Position numbers and translations under genes: made by a program. The notes below the pieces were generated by a model that saw nothing but the letters and a program-made list of their open reading frames with translations, did no database searches and was not told the origin of the DNA. Shown here one piece after another: positions 25,248-34,035 of a stretch of DNA of 64,000 bases; the first letter of the stretch is position 1, and each line of letters starts with the position of its first letter. The DNA is from Amycolatopsis decaplanina DSM 44594 (GTDB taxonomy: Bacteria > Actinomycetota > Actinomycetes > Mycobacteriales > Pseudonocardiaceae): NCBI RefSeq assembly GCF_000342005.1, contig NZ_AOHO01000028.1, forward strand, positions 62,001-126,000. The letters run 5' to 3'.

Positions 25248-25677
25248 TGTCGCGTGATCGGAAGGACGGCATGCCCGACGATCCGATCCCGCGGCCCGGA
25301 CGGCCGGTCAGCGGCTCGAAACCGGCGGGGAAGGTTACCGGCTGACACCATTGGGCGAACGACTTCCCGACGCGTGGCACCCCCGGGAGACACGTGGCAC
25401 CCCCTGGAAAAGTGGGGCCTCGCCTGGGAAAAGGCGTTGCGCGAGTGACCATACGCGACCGTGAATCCCGCCATTCACCGCACACGGCCTTGCCAGGTGC
25501 GGCGAACGGCGTACGGTGGGACGTACGTGAGGTTGAGTCCACCAGCCCGCGCGAACGACCCGCATGTCCGCGGCCCAGCACTTTCACAGGGCGACGCGGA
25601 GGCGAGTTGACTTGTGCAGCCGTTGTGCAGGCTTACCCGTTGTCCGTCTCGTCCCCGGCTATCCGGGAGACAGCATC
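25248..25677. other. gene-free stretch of 430 bases
   Basis: No convincing gene was seen; a minus-strand open frame here has no ribosome site or protein-like composition. It holds a direct repeat of CGTGGCACCCC at about 25374-25404, a CGTAC-N8-GTACG inverted repeat (25509-25526) and TTGACT (25607-25612), which could be the -35 of the STAS gene although no good -10 follows. Confidence 0.45.
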
Positions 25678-26118
25678 ATGATCGAACGCATTCCTTTCAC
25701 GCGGAGCAGCCGCGACGGCCCCGCCTTCCGAACCGTTGCCCACCCGGCCGTTCCGCGACCACGCCCGACGGCCGAAAACCTGTTGCGCGTCCGGCGGATC
25801 CGGTGGAGTGAAGACCTGCTCGTCGTCGCGGCGGCCGGGGAGATCGACCTCGCCACCGCGGGACGGCTGGAACACGCCCTGGGGGGTCACCTCCCCGCCG
25901 CCACGGTGCTCGATCTCACCGAGGTCGGCTTCCTCGGCGTCGCCGGGTTACGGGTCATCGAATCCGCGGCGGCACGTGCCCGCTCCGAACGCCGCACCAC
26001 CGGGGTCGTCGCCGGCACGCGGCCGGTGCTGCGCCTGCTGCACCTGTTCGGCGTCGACACCCACATCCCCGTGTACCGGCACCTCGACCACGCGATCGTC
26101 GAAGTGCCGAACCACTGA
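25678..26118 (+). CDS. STAS-domain protein lacking the phosphorylatable serine
   Basis: The 146-residue protein has a basic N-terminal tail of about 35 residues and one STAS domain (LLVVAAAGEIDLATAGRLEH). The loop that carries the phosphorylated Ser in RsbV-type antagonists (DSSG or DSTG) reads GVAG here (residues 87-90), so control by an RsbW-type kinase at that site is unlikely. It may be a constitutively active antagonist, a scaffold or a decoy. ATG 25678 follows GGGAGA. It converges on a second, normal STAS gene. Confidence 0.83.
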   Translation: MIERIPFTRSSRDGPAFRTVAHPAVPRPRPTAENLLRVRRIRWSEDLLVVAAAGEIDLATAGRLEHALGGHLPAATVLDLTEVGFLGVAGLRVIESAAARARSERRTTGVVAGTRPVLRLLHLFGVDTHIPVYRHLDHAIVEVPNH

Positions 26119-26131
26119 GGCGGCCGGACGC

Positions 26132-26482
26132 TCAGGATCCGGCGAGCGGCAGGAGCGTGGAAAGTCCCGTCTTCGAAGCCAGCCGCCGGATCGTGGGCGA
26201 CGGCAGGAAACTCAGGTCGACGCCCTGGGTGCCGCACCGGTCGTTGATCCTGACCAGGGTCGCCAAACCGGTGGAATCGCAGAACTCCACACCTTCGAGG
26301 TCGACGACGAGCCTGCGGGGCACGGGCTCCAGCGCTTCCTCGAACGTCTCCTTGAGCTCTTCGGAGGTCGTCAGATCGATCTCCCCCGTCACCGCGATGA
26401 CGACCTCGGCGCCATCGGGCCTGGCGACGGTCACCGAGAACGGAACCTCCCGGTCGTCACCGTCTCCGCTCGTCACCGTCAT
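26132..26482 (-). CDS. anti-sigma factor antagonist (STAS, RsbV type)
   Basis: The 116-residue STAS protein has the phosphorylation motif FCDSTGLATL with Ser70, and the strand pattern VVIAVTGEIDLTTSEELKE. ATG 26482 is chosen at MTVTSGDGDD; the frame extends upstream without similarity. In partner-switching systems the unphosphorylated form binds an RsbW-like kinase and frees a sigma factor. The likely kinase gene is divergent, 151 bases away. No sigma factor gene is near. Confidence 0.88.
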   Translation of the reverse strand: MTVTSGDGDDREVPFSVTVARPDGAEVVIAVTGEIDLTTSEELKETFEEALEPVPRRLVVDLEGVEFCDSTGLATLVRINDRCGTQGVDLSFLPSPTIRRLASKTGLSTLLPLAGS

Positions 26483-26633
26483 CCACCTCTCACGATCGAC
26501 ACCCCGAGAGTCCCGAAGATATCGGATGACGGCCCCGGCGCGCGCGGCACTCGTGTCCCGGTCCCGGCGGTGCCTTAGCCTAGACGGTGGATCCGGCGGT
26601 CGAGGACCGCGGCGGACGACGAGGAGAAGCTTC

Positions 26634-27050
26634 GTGATGCCGATCGACGAGCCGGCGCACCAGATCGCCGACGAGCTGGTCCTCGAGGTCGCCGCCGTCC
26701 CCGCCCAGGCGGCCGCCTTGCGGGACGTCCTGGCGAAGTGGGCCCTCGAACGGGGTCTTCCCCGGGAACTGGCCGAGGATCTCAAGCTCACCGCCTACGA
26801 AGCGATGACGAACGTCGTCAAGCACGCTTATCCGGACGGTACCGACGACAACGTCATGACGGTCACCGCCGTCCACGCCGACGGTCAGCTCAAGATCAGC
26901 GTCGCCGACGAGGGCCGCTGGCGCGACGGGCGTCGCCCGGACGGTGGACGCGGCCTGCCGATCATCCGCGCCTTCGCGCCGGAGGCATCGGTGACGAGCA
27001 CGCCCACCGGGACCATCGTCCGGCTCTCCTGGCCCTGCCCTTCCGCCTGA
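26634..27050 (+). CDS. RsbW-type anti-sigma regulatory factor (HATPase)
   Basis: The 138-residue GHKL ATPase-like protein has its N-box in LTAYEAMTNVVKHAYPDG, G1-like ISVADEGRW and G2-like GRGLPIIRAFAPEA. The family phosphorylates STAS antagonists and binds sigma factors. GAGGAG lies 7 bases before GTG 26634 and 10 before ATG 26637; either start may serve. With the two STAS genes it makes a compact partner-switching island without its own sigma factor, so the target is elsewhere. Confidence 0.87.
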   Translation: MMPIDEPAHQIADELVLEVAAVPAQAAALRDVLAKWALERGLPRELAEDLKLTAYEAMTNVVKHAYPDGTDDNVMTVTAVHADGQLKISVADEGRWRDGRRPDGGRGLPIIRAFAPEASVTSTPTGTIVRLSWPCPSA

Positions 27051-27056
27051 TCTTCC

Positions 27057-27602
27057 TCAGCTCGGATCGGCGAGGATCCCGTTGACCCAGCTGCCCGGAC
27101 GCGTGGCGGCGTCCTGGCGGAGCACCGGCAGGCCGGACGGCCAGTCCGCGCTCAAGGCGTCGGTCTGCCCCGGCGGGATGGTCACCAGCTTCGACGGTGT
27201 CCACGACGTGGAGCCCCCGCTGCCGATCGAGTCCGGCACCTGGGACAGCACGGTGACGGTCGCCGTCGCCGTCGAACCCGCCGGGACCTCGTTGACGCGC
27301 ACGCCGTCGTCCACCCGCGGCAGGTGGTAGACGGGCCCATTCGGGTCGTCGGGGCCGACCAGGTCGACACCGGGGACCCCGTACAGGCCGCAGGTGTGCG
27401 GCGAGACGTTCTCGAACGTCAGCGGAACGTCGTACTGACCAGTCGCCTCTTCGAGCTGTTTCGGCTCGCCCAAGGACACCGCGAGATCCGCGGTCGCACA
27501 CCGCGGCGTGGCGGCCTCGGCCTGACCGGTGGCCGTCAGCGCGAGCGCTCCGGTCACCGCGGCGATCCCCAGGGAAACACGCTTGATCTGCTTGCCGGAC
27601 AT
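27057..27602 (-). CDS. secreted DUF4232 protein (copy 1)
   Basis: The 181-residue protein has a signal peptide (SGKQIKRVSLGIAAVTGALA, cleavage near AEA) and a DUF4232 domain: CATADLAVSLGE at the start, LTFENVSPHTCGLYGVPGV with the paired Cys, and VTIPPGQTDALSADW near the end. The domain is an immunoglobulin-like beta sandwich of unknown function in actinobacterial exported proteins. It is followed upstream by a second DUF4232 gene 25 bases away; the two form an operon. Confidence 0.85.
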   Translation of the reverse strand: MSGKQIKRVSLGIAAVTGALALTATGQAEAATPRCATADLAVSLGEPKQLEEATGQYDVPLTFENVSPHTCGLYGVPGVDLVGPDDPNGPVYHLPRVDDGVRVNEVPAGSTATATVTVLSQVPDSIGSGGSTSWTPSKLVTIPPGQTDALSADWPSGLPVLRQDAATRPGSWVNGILADPS

Positions 27603-27627
27603 GGATTTCCTCCTTCGATCGACGCAC

Positions 27628-28140
27628 TCAGCCGACGGCGGTGACCTGGACGGTGGCGCCCTTCAGCGGCTCGCCCGCCGGCCAGTCCGCGACGACGGGA
27701 ACGCCGCCCGGCCCGGTCGGCAGGTCGAAGGTGATCGTCGTCGGCGTGCGCGGGTTCGGCGCACCGGCGGAGGCCTGCACGATGCGGGACACGGCAGGGT
27801 GCCCGTCGCGGAGGTTCACCGGGGCCGCGTTCGCCGCGGAGGCGTCCGGGACGACGGCGACGTCGTCGATCCGCTGCCCGTCCGCGATGAAGGTCAAGGC
27901 GGTGGGCGCGCCCTGGAGCTTGCAGTTCGTGGTCGGCGAAGCCGCGGTGTAGGTGAGGACATAAGCCTCGTGACCCGTCGCGTGCGACGGATCCGGCGAC
28001 ACCGTCACCTCGACGTCGGAGGCGCCGCAGAGCTTGTCACTCGGCATCGCTCCGGCGGCGCCGCCCGCGACCAGGAGCCCGCCCGCGACCAGTCCTCCCA
28101 CGGTCATCGCGGCGGCGGCTCGTTTCGCCTGGACGTTCAT
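27628..28140 (-). CDS. secreted DUF4232 protein (copy 2)
   Basis: The 170-residue protein has a signal peptide (NVQAKRAAAAMTVGG, Ala/Gly-rich core, cleavage near GAM) and a DUF4232 domain: LCGASDVEVTVSPD, LTYTAASPTTNCKLQGAP, and PVVADWPAGEP near the end. It is the first gene of a two-gene operon with a diverged paralogue, so the pair arose by tandem duplication. ATG 28140 follows GGGAGG. Function is unknown. Confidence 0.83.
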   Translation of the reverse strand: MNVQAKRAAAAMTVGGLVAGGLLVAGGAAGAMPSDKLCGASDVEVTVSPDPSHATGHEAYVLTYTAASPTTNCKLQGAPTALTFIADGQRIDDVAVVPDASAANAAPVNLRDGHPAVSRIVQASAGAPNPRTPTTITFDLPTGPGGVPVVADWPAGEPLKGATVQVTAVG

Positions 28141-28271
28141 GACATCTCCTCCCGTTCGGTGATCGATTCACGTCGATCGCACTCACTGGGAGAGATGCCC
28201 ACGGGAGCCGGGAAGATGCGCGAAGATGATGTTGATCGCTCGAAAGCAACCCCGGGGAGTGACGTGCGTCT

Positions 28272-28539
28272 TCAAGAACGTCGGACCGCGTGCGCGGCCC
28301 AGCGTCCATTGATGCGGTGGACCTCGACGTCCCGTTCGTAACAGGCGGAAAGCCCCTCGTCGGTGAGGACCTCGTCGATCGGCCCCGCGCCGGTGACCTT
28401 GCCGCGGCGCACCATCAGGGCGTGCGTGGGCGTCGGCCATCAGCGCCCTGGCGAGCCGGACCCGGGCGCGTTCGCCCTGCGAGCGCACGCGCACCGCCGG
28501 TCCGTCGAGGTCCGGCTGCACGAAGACGGGCTTGTTCAC
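28272..28539 (-). pseudogene. remnant of an iron-type ABC transporter ATP-binding gene
   Basis: Reading leftward, one frame carries the ABC signature and start of helix (VRSQGERARVRLARALMAD). Near 28430 similarity switches to another frame reading PTHALMVRRGKV, then GPIDEVLTDEGLSACYERDV and VHRINGRWAAHAVRRS before TGA 28272-28274. That tail matches the C-terminus of siderophore-type ABC ATPases. Walker A, Walker B, D-loop and H-loop are all missing, so this is a doubly deleted, frameshifted relic and cannot be active. Confidence 0.7.
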
Positions 28540-28587
28540 GCGGTGCGTGATCGCAGGGCACGCGGCCGGGTCCCGGCCGGGGTCAGA

Positions 28588-29163
28588 TCATCGGATGACG
28601 TCGTAGACCAGCTTCTGGACACCGTTGCCGTAGGACTCGCTCTCGACGAGCTTGAGGTTCTGCTTGTCCTTGTCGGTGTCGCTGAACAGTTTCTTGCCCG
28701 CGCCGAGAAGGACCGGGAACAGCAGCAGGTGGTAGCGGTCGATCAGACCGGCGTCGGCGAGGTTCCGGTTCAGTTCCGCGCTGCCGTGGAGGATGATCGG
28801 CCCGCCCTCGGTCTCCTTGAGCTTCGCGACGTCGTCGAGCGAACGCAGGATCGTGGTCTCGCCCCAGTTGCCGACGAGGTCCTCATCCCGCAGCGTGGTC
28901 GAAACGACGTACTTCGGCATCGCGTTGTAGCCGGCGAATTCCACGGTCATGCCGGGCCACACCGGCGAAAACGTCTGGTAGCTGACCCGGCCCATCATCA
29001 TCGCCGTGGCCTCGCCCTGCTCGCGGCCCTTGAGCTCGTAGGCCACTTCGTCGAACTCGATCCCGTTGAAGGTCCAGCCGGAGTTGCGGTAGCCCGGCTC
29101 CCCGCCAGGCCCCTCGACGACGCCGTCGAGCGAGACGAACGCGGTGGCGATCAGGGTGCGCAT
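28588..29163 (-). CDS. dihydrofolate reductase-family (RibD C-terminal) protein
   Basis: The 191-residue protein has RTLIATAFVSLDGVVEGPGG at the start, AMMMGRVSYQTF, KYVVSTTL and GSAELNRNLADAGLIDRYHL, typical of RibD_C/YwjB-like NADPH-binding proteins. ATG 29163 follows AAGGAG with good spacing; the open frame upstream lacks similarity. The family catalyses pyridine-nucleotide reductions or has unassigned roles; no riboflavin gene is near. Confidence 0.9.
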   Translation of the reverse strand: MRTLIATAFVSLDGVVEGPGGEPGYRNSGWTFNGIEFDEVAYELKGREQGEATAMMMGRVSYQTFSPVWPGMTVEFAGYNAMPKYVVSTTLRDEDLVGNWGETTILRSLDDVAKLKETEGGPIILHGSAELNRNLADAGLIDRYHLLLFPVLLGAGKKLFSDTDKDKQNLKLVESESYGNGVQKLVYDVIR

Positions 29164-29287
29164 CTGGTTTCTCCTTGGTTGTTCCGAACTGCTTTCGACA
29201 CTGCGTCGACCGGGCGACGACGGATTCGACACGGCGCCGGAAAAAAGTTTCAGCCGGGTGGTCAGGGGATTGCGGCTGTGGTTTGGG

Positions 29288-29333
29288 CTCGTGAGTGGTA
29301 GGGACGGTTAGAACCATCCTCACCACTCACGAG
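29288..29333. terminator. palindrome of the GTGAGTGGTAAGGACGG family (variant)
   Basis: Arms 29288-29309 and 29312-29333 are near-complements (22 bp, two mismatches) around the TTAGAA centre shared by this family. It lies 27 bases past the stop of the minus-strand response regulator gene, so it can end that two-gene transcript. Confidence 0.6.
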
Positions 29334-29359
29334 GTTTAGGTCCCGCTCGCGGCCACCGG

Positions 29360-30031
29360 TCAGCCTTCGGCATCGCGAACCAGCAGGGCGATCTGGACCC
29401 GGTTCTCGACACCGAGTTTCGAGAGCATGCTGCTGGTGTGGGCCTTCACCGTCGCGACGGTGATCTCCAGCCTCCGCGCGACGTCGGTGTTGGACAAGCC
29501 CTCGGCGATGGCGCCCGCGGTCTCGCGTTCGCGGTCGGTCAGGGTGGCCAGCAGCCCGCGGGCGGTGTCCCGGGACGCCCGGCGCGCGTCGGACGAGTGC
29601 GGTCCGGTGGCCGCGGCGATCAGCCTGGACGTGGCGGCCGGCGAGAGCGCGGGTTCCCCGGTCGCGACCGTGCGGATCGCCGCGAGCAGCCGGGGCGGCG
29701 GGGTGTCCTTGAGGACGAACCCGAGCGCGCCGACACGGAGCGCGCCCAGCACCATCTCGTCCGAGTCGAATGTCGTGAGCACCAGGACCCGGGGCGCTTC
29801 CGGGAGGCGGAGGATCTCCTCGGTCGCGCTCAGGCCGTCGCGCCCGGGCATCCGGACGTCCATCAGGACGACGTCGGGCCGCTGCTCCCCCACCACGGTG
29901 ACCGCGGCGTCGCCGTCGGCGGCCTCGCCGACCACGACGAGGTCGGGTTCGCCGTCGACGATGAGCCGCAACGCCATCCGGACCAGATGCTCGTCGTCGA
30001 CGAGCACGACCCGCACCCGCTCGTTGCCCAT
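29360..30031 (-). CDS. NarL/LuxR-type response regulator
   Basis: The 223-residue protein has a receiver domain (VRVVLVDDEHLVRMALRLIV at the start, phospho-acceptor Asp in VVLMDVRMPGRDG, Lys in GFVLKDTPP) and a C-terminal LuxR HTH (LTDRERETAGAIAEGLSNTD, then TVKAHTSSMLSKLG). Its ATG directly follows the histidine kinase stop with no gap. It is the output partner of that kinase. Confidence 0.95.
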   Translation of the reverse strand: MGNERVRVVLVDDEHLVRMALRLIVDGEPDLVVVGEAADGDAAVTVVGEQRPDVVLMDVRMPGRDGLSATEEILRLPEAPRVLVLTTFDSDEMVLGALRVGALGFVLKDTPPPRLLAAIRTVATGEPALSPAATSRLIAAATGPHSSDARRASRDTARGLLATLTDRERETAGAIAEGLSNTDVARRLEITVATVKAHTSSMLSKLGVENRVQIALLVRDAEG

Positions 30032-31216
30032 TCAGTCGCTCCCTTCGCGGACCGGCCAGGGCAACCGCGCGGCGAGGACGAATCCGCCGCCGGGTTCCGG
30101 GTGGTGGTCCAGTTCGCCGCCTGCCAGTCCGACCCGCTCGGAGAGCCCGAGCAACCCGAATCCCGAGACGGGCGGCCCCGCGATCGCGCGCGCCGCACCG
30201 GAATCCCGGACCGTCACCCGCAGGCCGTCACCCGCCTTTCCGTCCACGGTGACGACCACCGTGGCGCCCGGTGCGTGTTTCCCCGCGTTGGTCAGCCCTT
30301 CCTGCACGATCCGGTAGACGGTCCTCGCGATCGCGTCGGATGGCTCGCCCGACGTCGTGGTCGTCAAAGTGACGTCCAATCCCAGCGCCCGCGCGTCCGC
30401 GACGAGCGCGGGCAGGTCGGCGAGCGAAGGTTGTGGCGGTTCCAGCCCCTCCGGGCTCGCCCGCAGTACGCCGAGGACGTCCCGCAGTTCCTCCAGCGCC
30501 TGATGGGAGCCGTCGGCGATCCCGCGGGCGAGTTCCGCGACCTGGTCGGCGGGCAGGTCCGGGCGGTGCCCCAGCACCCCGGCCTGCATCGCGACCAGCG
30601 AGACCCGGTGCGCGAGGACGTCGTGCATCTCGCGGGCGATCCGGTGCCGCTCCATGATCCGTGCCTCCGCCGCCCGTGCGGCCTGCTCGCGCTCGGCGCT
30701 CTCGACCTGCTGTCGCAGGGAGCGCACCTCCTCGCGGCGCGCGCCGATCGCGGCGCCGACGGCCACCACGATGCCCACCATCAGAGTGGGGAGGCTGATC
30801 ACCAGCCACAGCGGCCCCAGCGTCTCGCGATGCGGGTAGAGGTCGGCGCCTAGCACCGCCGTGACCACGGACAACACCGCGGCGACCGCCGTTTCGGCCG
30901 GTCGCCGCCTGGCGGCCAGCGAACAGAGCGCCAGTAACGACGCGCCGCCCGCCAAGACCGAAGCCGTCGAGGCGAGGATGACCGCGAGCGTGATGGTGAC
31001 CGGGAAGCGACGGCGCCACAACAAGGCGATCAGGCAGGCGAGCGCGATCAGCGGATCACCGGTGATCATCCATTCGACCCTCGGTCCCGCCGCCCCAACC
31101 GGCAATTGCGACGCCGTGACGATCCAGAGCAGCACGCCCAGCGCGGCCGCGGAGAGCAGGCGCCAGGCCTGTCCCCCCGGACGGAGAAGCGGCTGGGCGC
31201 CGGCGTCGGTGATCAC
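30032..31216 (-). CDS. NarL-partner sensor histidine kinase (HisKA_3)
   Basis: The 394-residue kinase has an N-terminal half with five or six membrane helices and little extracellular sequence, followed by a dimerisation/phospho-acceptor segment (RHRIAREMHDVLAHRVS) and an ATPase domain (GLTNAGKHAPGATVVV, VRDSGA, GFGLLGLSERVGLAGG). With no large external domain, it probably senses the membrane or a membrane-bound partner. The start is GTG 31216 with a weak ribosome site. It forms an operon with the response regulator. Confidence 0.93.
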   Translation of the reverse strand: MITDAGAQPLLRPGGQAWRLLSAAALGVLLWIVTASQLPVGAAGPRVEWMITGDPLIALACLIALLWRRRFPVTITLAVILASTASVLAGGASLLALCSLAARRRPAETAVAAVLSVVTAVLGADLYPHRETLGPLWLVISLPTLMVGIVVAVGAAIGARREEVRSLRQQVESAEREQAARAAEARIMERHRIAREMHDVLAHRVSLVAMQAGVLGHRPDLPADQVAELARGIADGSHQALEELRDVLGVLRASPEGLEPPQPSLADLPALVADARALGLDVTLTTTTSGEPSDAIARTVYRIVQEGLTNAGKHAPGATVVVTVDGKAGDGLRVTVRDSGAARAIAGPPVSGFGLLGLSERVGLAGGELDHHPEPGGGFVLAARLPWPVREGSD

Positions 31217-31295
31217 GGCCCCATCATGGTCGACCCGCCGGCGATGGCGCAGCCGGACCCGGGACGATCCCGGCCCCGACCTCGGTCGCGACGGG

Positions 31296-31313
31296 GTTCG
31301 ACTTTGGTCGAAC
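31296..31313. promoter_or_regulatory. perfect 6-N6-6 inverted repeat in a divergent promoter region
   Basis: GTTCGACTTTGGTCGAAC is a perfect inverted repeat lying between the divergent histidine kinase gene (start 31216) and the small membrane protein gene (start 31396). Its place fits binding by the linked response regulator, which may control both directions, but other regulators are possible. Confidence 0.45.
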
Positions 31314-31395
31314 GTGACGCGCGACGCGCTGCCGATGTGCGGCCGGACCCACGACGGCGAGGCTGGGTCCGACCGTGAAACAGGAGGTAGGAAAC

Positions 31396-31629
31396 ATGAC
31401 CAAGGGCGGCTGTCTGGGGCTGCAGATCACCGGGATGGTGGCCGTCGCCGTCTTCGCGCAGGCCGCCATCCGCAGCCTCTTCGATCCTTCCGCGACCCAG
31501 TTGTGGGGAGCTTTCGACTGGGTACCCGGTGACTGGGGCGGCAGGCTGATCGTATTCCTGCTGCTCGCGGCAGCCGGAACGGTACTGGCGGGCTGGGCGC
31601 ACGACCGCGGGAAGCAAGCGTCCCGCTAG
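31396..31629 (+). CDS. small membrane protein next to the two-component system
   Basis: The 77-residue protein has two hydrophobic segments (GLQITGMVAVAVFAQAAI and GGRLIVFLLLAAAGTVLAGW) separated by a loop with LFDPSATQLWGAFDWVPGD, and a basic tail. AGGAGG lies 8 bases before the ATG, so translation should be strong. No family is recognised. It diverges from the kinase gene and may be a target or membrane partner of that system. Confidence 0.7.
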   Translation: MTKGGCLGLQITGMVAVAVFAQAAIRSLFDPSATQLWGAFDWVPGDWGGRLIVFLLLAAAGTVLAGWAHDRGKQASR

Positions 31630-31719
31630 CGGCATGCCGGTCCGCTAGTATCCGCAGCCGGGCGATTTCCGTCTACATCGGACGGAGATCGCGGGGTCTG
31701 GTCGATCGCGGGAGAGTGC

Positions 31720-34032
31720 ATGGCGGACGGAGTTGGCTCGCTTGCGGGGTGGTCGGCCGATCCCACCGAAGTGACCAGCTACGTAGGCCGCGACGCCGAG
31801 ACCGGCGAGGCGCGACGCCTGCTGGAAGCCTCGTCGCTGGTCACGCTGACCGGACCGGGCGGCGTGGGCAAGACCAGGCTGGCGTGGCGGGTCGCCGCGG
31901 CCCACCGGGAGGCGACCGCCGACGAGGTCGCGTTCGTGTCGCTGGCCGAGCTGCGGGAACCCGCGTTGCTGGTGCCGACCGTGGCGAACGTCCTCGGCTT
32001 CGGCGACCGCTCGGCGAAACCGGCCATCGAGGTCGTCGTCGAGGCGCTTCAGGCGAGCCGGTTGCTGCTGGTCCTGGACAACTGTGAGCATCTGGTCGAC
32101 AGCTGCGCCTGGTTCGCCGACACCGTCGTCCGGGCCTGCCCTCAGGTGACCGTGCTCGCCACGAGCAGGCAGTCCCTCGGCGTGGCGGGTGAACGGGTCC
32201 TGCCGGTCCCGCCGCTGGCGATCCCCGAACAGGGCGACTCCTTCGAACGCGTGATGAACGACGAGTCCGTGCGCCTGTTCGTGGACCGCGCGACCGCGGT
32301 CGCGCCGTCGTTCCGGCTCACCGAGGAGGACACCGAGCCGCTGATCCGGCTGTGCCGCAGGCTCGACGGGCTGCCGCTGGCCATCGAGCTGGCCGCGGTC
32401 CGCGCGCGGGCGCTGTCCCTGCGCCAGCTGGCCGACCGCCTCGACCGGCAGTTCTCCGTGCTCACGAAGGACCGGCGGGGACGGCCGGAACGGCACGAGA
32501 CCATGCGGGCCTTGATCGACTGGAGCCACGACCTGTGCACCGGACCCGAACGCCTGCTGTGGGCGCGCGCGTCGGTGTTCTCCGGCAGCTTCGACCTCGA
32601 CGCCGCCGAACAGGTCTGTTCCGGCGGCGAACTGCCGCGCGAACGGGTCCTCGAAGTCGTCGACGGACTGCTCGACAAGTCCATCCTGCTGCGCGAGGAG
32701 TATCCCGGCGGCGTGCGATACCGCATGCTGGAATCGGTACGCGAGTACGGCGTCGGCAGGCTCAGCGAGACGGGCGGGACGGCCGAGTTCCGGAAACGGC
32801 ATCGGGACTGGTTCGCCGAACTCGCCGGCCGGTATGCCACCGAATGGCTGGAGACCGACCAGCTCGGCTGGATCGGACGGCTGCGGCGCGAACACGCCAA
32901 TCTGCGGGTCGCCCTCGACTACTGCGCCGGCGCTCCCGGCGACGCGGCCGTCGGACTGCGGATGTTGCGCGACGTCAAGGAGTTCTGGATCGTCCGCGGG
33001 CTGAACACCGAAGGCCGGATGTGGGTCCGCCGTCTCGACGAGGCCGCGGCGCCGGATGCCCCGGAGCGGGCACACGTGCTGTGGCTCTCCGGTTTCCTGG
33101 CTCTGGTGCAGGGAGACTTGCCCGCTCATCGGCACATGCTGGACAGGGCGGCCGCCGAAGCCGAGACCAGTGGCGACGAACTCGCCGCCGCGTACGTGCT
33201 CCACGTCCGTGCCTACGCCGCGCTGATCGGTAACGACATGGCCGAGGCCTCACGCCTGTTCGGCACGGCCATCGACCTTTTCCGCGCCCACGGCGACGAA
33301 GGCGCGGACCTCTGGGCGAGCTACAACCACGGGCTGGCCGTCTGGCTGGACGGCGACATGGACCGCGGCCGTGCGGTGCTCGCCGAAGCCGTCCAGCGCT
33401 GCGAGCGGCGGGGCGAGGTCTTCTGGCGGGGCTGGGCGCTGTGGTCGCGCGCCGCCGCCGAATACCTGCAAGGTGACCTCGCTGTCGCCGAGCGCTGCTG
33501 CGAGCAGGTCCTGCGCTTGCACGAACGGGTGGACGACCGCGTCGTCGTCGGGTTCACCCTCACCGTCCTGGCAGGCTGCGCGACCCGCACGGGACGTCCC
33601 AACCGGGCCGCGATCCTGCAGGGCGCCGCGATGGACGTCTGGCGCACGGTGGGCGCGTGGCCGACGCGGTACGAGGCGTTCACCGAACCGCTGCTCGCCG
33701 ACACCGACGTCGTGACGACGGCGCTGGGCTGGGAGGTCGCGGTCAAGGAATTCGCCGACGGCGCGGCGATGCCCATCGCCGACGCCATCGCGTACGCCCT
33801 CGAAGAACGGCCCCCCGAACCGCGGAAACGGGCCGCGCAGCTACTCACCAAACGCGAGACCGAGATCGCGCACGTGATCGCCGAGGGGCTGACGAACCAG
33901 GAGATCGCCGACCGGCTCGGCATCGCCCGGCGCACGGTGGACACCCATATCGACCACATCCTCACCAAACTCGGCTACTCCAACCGCGTCCAGGTCGCCA
34001 CCTGGGTGACCCGGTCCGCGGATCCCGCCTGA
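31720..34032 (+). CDS. STAND-type (NB-ARC) regulator with TPR region and LuxR domain
   Basis: The 770-residue protein has Walker A LTGPGGVGKTRLA near residue 45, Walker B LLLVLDNCEHLVD near 115, and a helical sensor region similar to TPRs (about residues 390-650). A C-terminal LuxR HTH follows (LLTKRETEIAHVIAEGLTNQ, then RRTVDTHIDHILTKLG). There is no N-terminal SARP domain. ATG 31720 has GGGAG upstream. An inverted repeat TCCGTC-N7-GACGGA (31668-31686) in the promoter region may be an operator. The signal and targets are unknown; it converges on a PucR-type gene. Confidence 0.92.
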   Translation: MADGVGSLAGWSADPTEVTSYVGRDAETGEARRLLEASSLVTLTGPGGVGKTRLAWRVAAAHREATADEVAFVSLAELREPALLVPTVANVLGFGDRSAKPAIEVVVEALQASRLLLVLDNCEHLVDSCAWFADTVVRACPQVTVLATSRQSLGVAGERVLPVPPLAIPEQGDSFERVMNDESVRLFVDRATAVAPSFRLTEEDTEPLIRLCRRLDGLPLAIELAAVRARALSLRQLADRLDRQFSVLTKDRRGRPERHETMRALIDWSHDLCTGPERLLWARASVFSGSFDLDAAEQVCSGGELPRERVLEVVDGLLDKSILLREEYPGGVRYRMLESVREYGVGRLSETGGTAEFRKRHRDWFAELAGRYATEWLETDQLGWIGRLRREHANLRVALDYCAGAPGDAAVGLRMLRDVKEFWIVRGLNTEGRMWVRRLDEAAAPDAPERAHVLWLSGFLALVQGDLPAHRHMLDRAAAEAETSGDELAAAYVLHVRAYAALIGNDMAEASRLFGTAIDLFRAHGDEGADLWASYNHGLAVWLDGDMDRGRAVLAEAVQRCERRGEVFWRGWALWSRAAAEYLQGDLAVAERCCEQVLRLHERVDDRVVVGFTLTVLAGCATRTGRPNRAAILQGAAMDVWRTVGAWPTRYEAFTEPLLADTDVVTTALGWEVAVKEFADGAAMPIADAIAYALEERPPEPRKRAAQLLTKRETEIAHVIAEGLTNQEIADRLGIARRTVDTHIDHILTKLGYSNRVQVATWVTRSADPA

Positions 34033-34035
34033 CGC

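Noticed and set aside
25141..25587. 148-codon minus-strand frame in a gene-free stretch
   Set aside because: No ribosome site, Arg/Pro/Ser-rich composition without hydrophobic core, and no coupling to neighbours.
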